DNA from: Woeseiaceae bacterium
Lineage (GTDB): Bacteria > Pseudomonadota > Gammaproteobacteria > Steroidobacterales > Woeseiaceae
NCBI GenBank assembly: GCA_022866645.1
Contig: JALHUQ010000251.1
Span: 1 to 18,318 of the forward strand
Reading direction: 5' to 3'
Length of the DNA: 18,318 nucleotides
This document shows, in pieces, positions 16,050 to 18,318 of the stretch; within the stretch, counting starts at the first letter, position 1, and every line of letters begins with the position of its first letter. Both the position numbers and the translations under genes were made by a program. The notes under the pieces are model-generated. The model was given only the letters and a program-made list of their open reading frames with translations, was not told the DNA's origin and did not search any database.

Positions 16050-17126
16050 ATGCACAATACCCCGATGACGATGCGCTCCAGCCCAGATGAAAACCCGTCG
16101 CCGCAACCCACGCCCCTCGCTGACGCGTTGCATCGGCCTATGCACGATCTGCGTATTTCATTGCTGGATCAATGCAATTTTCGATGTCCGTATTGCATGC
16201 CGGAAGCCGAATTTCATTCTGAGTACGAATTCCTGAAGCGACAACAGCGACTGACGTACGACGAGATTGTCAGGGTAGCCAGGGCGGCGAGCAGGTTGGG
16301 TGTCAGCAAGATCCGCTTGACGGGCGGTGAGCCTTTACTCGACAAAAACGTTTGTGACCTGATCGAGCGCATCGCCGTTTTGCCTGGTGTCGAGGATCTG
16401 GCGCTGACAACGAACGGCGCGTTATTGGCACCGATCGCGGAAAAACTTGCCCTGGCGGGCCTGCAGCGCGTGACGATAAGTCTCGACAGTCTGGACAAAG
16501 AAATATTTCGCATTATGAGCGGCGGGCGAGGGGATCTTGATGCAGTTCTCGCCGGCATCAAGGCGGCCGATGCGGCGGGCCTGGGTCCGATCAAAATCAA
16601 CGTTGTCGTGCAAAAGAGTGTTAACGATGATGGAGTTCTTGACTTGCTGGAGCATTTTCGTGGCACCGGCATTATCGTCAGACTGATCGAATTCATGGAC
16701 GTAGGAAATCGTAATGGCTGGCGCCTGAACCAGGTCGTGCCGTCGCGAGAGTTGTTGGCGCGAATTCAGAAGCGATGGCCAATGCGAGCGATAGGGAAAA
16801 ACTACCCGGGAGAGGTCGCGCGTCGTTATGAGTATGTCGATGGTGCCGGCGAAATGGGATTCATCTCCTCAGTCACTGCGCCGTTTTGTGGTGACTGCAG
16901 TCGTGCGCGTTTGTCCGCGGACGGTAAGCTATACACTTGCCTTTTCGCGAATCAGGGTACGGATCTCAGGGAATCGCTCAGGAACGGTGCGGATGACGAC
17001 GAGCTGCAGCAAATTTTGACCAGCATCTGGCTGCAGCGAGCGGATCGTTATAGCGAACTACGGCGTCCCGAAATCGCTGAGCATCATGTATTGCAGAAAG
17101 TTGAAATGTACAGAATAGGTGGGTGA
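16050..17126 (+). CDS. moaA: GTP 3',8-cyclase (molybdenum cofactor biosynthesis protein A)
   Basis: A 358-residue radical-SAM enzyme that starts molybdopterin synthesis by converting GTP to 3',8-cyclo-7,8-dihydro-GTP. The N-terminal [4Fe-4S] cluster motif is CNFRCPYC (C42, C46, C49), within the DLRISLLDQCNFRCPYCMP block. The C-terminal cluster motif is CGDCSRARLSADGKLYTC (C280, C283, C297), and the protein ends in the conserved double glycine (MYRIGG). The start is ATG 16050; in-frame ATGs at 16065 and 16071 are alternatives, as the first 22 residues are not family-typical and no ribosome binding site is obvious. It is divergent from the acyl-CoA dehydrogenase operon and is followed directly by moaC. 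The assignment is very confident. Confidence 0.97.
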   Translation: MHNTPMTMRSSPDENPSPQPTPLADALHRPMHDLRISLLDQCNFRCPYCMPEAEFHSEYEFLKRQQRLTYDEIVRVARAASRLGVSKIRLTGGEPLLDKNVCDLIERIAVLPGVEDLALTTNGALLAPIAEKLALAGLQRVTISLDSLDKEIFRIMSGGRGDLDAVLAGIKAADAAGLGPIKINVVVQKSVNDDGVLDLLEHFRGTGIIVRLIEFMDVGNRNGWRLNQVVPSRELLARIQKRWPMRAIGKNYPGEVARRYEYVDGAGEMGFISSVTAPFCGDCSRARLSADGKLYTCLFANQGTDLRESLRNGADDDELQQILTSIWLQRADRYSELRRPEIAEHHVLQKVEMYRIGG

Positions 17127-17127
17127 C

Positions 17128-17604
17128 GTGGGAAAGCTCAGTCATGTAGATAGTGCGAATAGACCAACGATGGTTGATGTCAGTAACAAGATCGTAAGCG
17201 AGCGCGAGGCGCATGCGCGATCCATAGTTATTTTGCCGGCAGAGGTATTGTCGCAGCTTGGCGATGACGAAATAGTCACGAAAAAGGGACCGGTATTTGC
17301 GACCGCGATTATCGCCGGTGTGATGGCGGCGAAGAAAACCCACGAGTTGATTCCGTTTTGTCATCCGCTGGGTCTCGATAGTTGCAAGGTTTCCATTGCG
17401 GTTGAGGGAAATCATGCAGTCATCGATTGCCGTTGCAAAGTGACCCACAAGACCGGCGTTGAAATGGAAGCACTGACTGGTGCAAGTATTGCCGCGCTGA
17501 CGGTATACGACATGCTTAAGGCACTGTCGCACGACATCGTCATTAGCGAAACGAAACTCATGTCGAAGACCGGCGGCAAGCGGGATTTCAAGCGTGACCG
17601 ATAG
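17128..17604 (+). CDS. moaC: Cyclic pyranopterin monophosphate synthase (MoaC)
   Basis: A 158-residue protein that converts the MoaA product to cyclic pyranopterin monophosphate. Family motifs: MVDVSNK (15-21), KKTHELIPFCHPL (69-81), KTGVEMEALTGASIAALTVYDMLKA (108-132) with the catalytic D128 and K131, and SKTGGK near the end. I chose GTG 17128 because the encoded start (GKLSHVD) matches the family N-terminus and AGGTGGG (17117-17123) sits just upstream; the in-frame GTG at 17119 is a second possibility. With this start the gene begins 1 bp after the moaA stop. Its end overlaps mobA by 11 bp, so the cluster is one transcription unit. Confidence 0.96.
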   Translation: MGKLSHVDSANRPTMVDVSNKIVSEREAHARSIVILPAEVLSQLGDDEIVTKKGPVFATAIIAGVMAAKKTHELIPFCHPLGLDSCKVSIAVEGNHAVIDCRCKVTHKTGVEMEALTGASIAALTVYDMLKALSHDIVISETKLMSKTGGKRDFKRDR

Positions 17605-18184
17605 ACCCATCTACGGGCTGGTCCTGGCCGGTGGCAAGAGCAGCCGCATGGGTCACGACAAAGCTTTGCTTGATCACCTTGGCCAATCGCAGCTCGCTTA
17701 CAGCGTCGATCTGTTGAGCGCTTGTGTCGACAAGGTGTTTGTCTCGACGCGCCCGGACCAGACGGAAGAAGGGGAACGAAGTCAGTACCCACAGATCGTA
17801 GACCGATACGAGAACCTGGGGCCTGTCGCGGGCATACTTTCAGCGCTACTGGAACACCCTGACGTTGACTGGCTGGTCGTTGCCTGTGATTTGCCGAATA
17901 TTGATGAAGCCACGATTTTGCACCTTCTGGAGCAGCGCGACGACGAGCATCCTTTCATTGCCTATACCAGCAGTTTCGATGGTCTTCCGGAGCCGCTTTG
18001 CGCCGTTTACCGCGCCGGCTGCACGGAAATCATTCAAGGTTTTGTCGATGATGGCGTGAATTGCCCGAGAAAAATACTGATCCGCTCGGCGACGCGTCTA
18101 CTGGATCAGCCTGATCCACGGGCGCTCGATAACGTCAATACGCCCGACGATTTGCAGGGCAGCGTTCTGCGAGTGACCGGATGA
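17594..18184 (+). CDS. mobA: Molybdenum cofactor guanylyltransferase (MobA-like)
   Basis: A 196-residue nucleotidyltransferase that attaches GMP to molybdopterin to make the guanine dinucleotide cofactor. The N-terminal nucleotide-binding signature LVLAGGKSSRMGHDKALL (9-26) contains the glycine-rich loop and K23. GPVAGI (76-81) and VACDLPN (96-102, D99 as the metal-binding aspartate) follow, and DNVNTPDDL near the C-terminus is typical of MobA. The start is GTG 17594, inside the last codons of moaC (11-bp overlap). The stop overlaps the moaD start as ATGA. A MocA-type cytidylyltransferase is a less likely alternative. Confidence 0.88.
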   Translation: MTDRPIYGLVLAGGKSSRMGHDKALLDHLGQSQLAYSVDLLSACVDKVFVSTRPDQTEEGERSQYPQIVDRYENLGPVAGILSALLEHPDVDWLVVACDLPNIDEATILHLLEQRDDEHPFIAYTSSFDGLPEPLCAVYRAGCTEIIQGFVDDGVNCPRKILIRSATRLLDQPDPRALDNVNTPDDLQGSVLRVTG

Positions 18185-18318
18185 AGACGATCACAGTTCG
18201 ATATTTCGCGGTATTTCGCGAGCGCGCCGGCACAGGCGAAGAGACGCTGCAGCTTGATGCGGCGACCGCGTTGGATGTATTCGAATTGACGTACGCACGC
18301 CACGGCTCGAACGAGCCA
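18181..18318 (+). CDS. moaD: Molybdopterin synthase sulfur-carrier subunit MoaD (5' part only)
   Basis: The frame opens at ATG 18181 in an ATGA overlap with the mobA stop and runs to the window end, giving 46 residues. The start, MKTITVRYFAVFRERAGTGEETLQ, is the typical beta-strand/helix beginning of the ubiquitin-like MoaD fold ('V-x-Y-F-A-x-x-R-E'). The C-terminal double glycine that carries the thiocarboxylate lies beyond the window. MoaD passes sulfur to cyclic pyranopterin monophosphate within MoaD/MoaE synthase; moaE would be expected next. Identity is inferred from the N-terminal motif and the gene order. Confidence 0.88.
   Translation, partial: MKTITVRYFAVFRERAGTGEETLQLDAATALDVFELTYARHGSNEP

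Noticed and set aside
16978..17610. A 210-codon minus-strand open frame opposite moaA/moaC
   Set aside because: It overlaps strongly conserved MoaA and MoaC coding sequence and has no recognisable motif.

Overview
The window looks like chromosomal DNA of a free-living, probably marine or sediment, gammaproteobacterium. Supporting this are a bacterial-type GlnRS (typical of Gamma- and Betaproteobacteria), a TonB-family protein (so a Gram-negative envelope), a Pseudomonas-like glutamylpolyamine catabolic cluster, moderate GC content and frequent GTG/TTG starts. No transposase, phage gene, tRNA, rRNA or CRISPR array was seen. The species cannot be named from the sequence alone.

Layout. (1) 1-4142, plus strand: a polyamine-degradation operon with the 3' end of a glutamine-synthetase-like gamma-glutamylpolyamine synthetase, a class III putrescine/polyamine:pyruvate aminotransferase, an agmatinase-type ureohydrolase and a PuuB-type FAD oxidase. 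A convergent TetR regulator (4160-4843, minus) follows, with a palindromic operator candidate just upstream of its start. (2) 4947-7862, minus: a 971-residue protein with two receiver-like domains, a Pro/Ala/Lys-rich linker, one membrane helix, a TPR-like helical region, a coiled coil and a C-terminal TonB domain. This is the most unusual protein here. (3) 8109-11832: thrS (minus) and glnS (plus), transcribed divergently from a 118-bp region in which the two -10 elements sit in a mirror-image repeat with GC-rich discriminators. (4) 11833-12062: a convergent intergenic region holding a long near-perfect inverted repeat (two 34-bp arms, 23-bp spacer). (5) 12063-15962, minus: a four-gene operon, read right to left, of a PimC-like acyl-CoA dehydrogenase, a PimD-like partner, a YhhQ-type queuosine-precursor transporter and a DUF62 SAM hydrolase. 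(6) 16050 to the end, plus: molybdenum-cofactor genes moaA, moaC, mobA and a truncated moaD, all abutting or overlapping.

How the parts work together. In region 1, agmatinase would make putrescine, which can then be oxidised either through gamma-glutamylation (synthetase plus FAD oxidase) or by direct transamination; the TetR protein is the obvious candidate local regulator. In region 5 the two dehydrogenases look like subunits of one heteromeric enzyme: only the PimC-like subunit keeps a candidate catalytic glutamate. Region 6 gives the first cofactor step (GTP to cPMP), a sulfur-carrier subunit and a guanylyltransferase. All intergenic gaps are under 300 bp.
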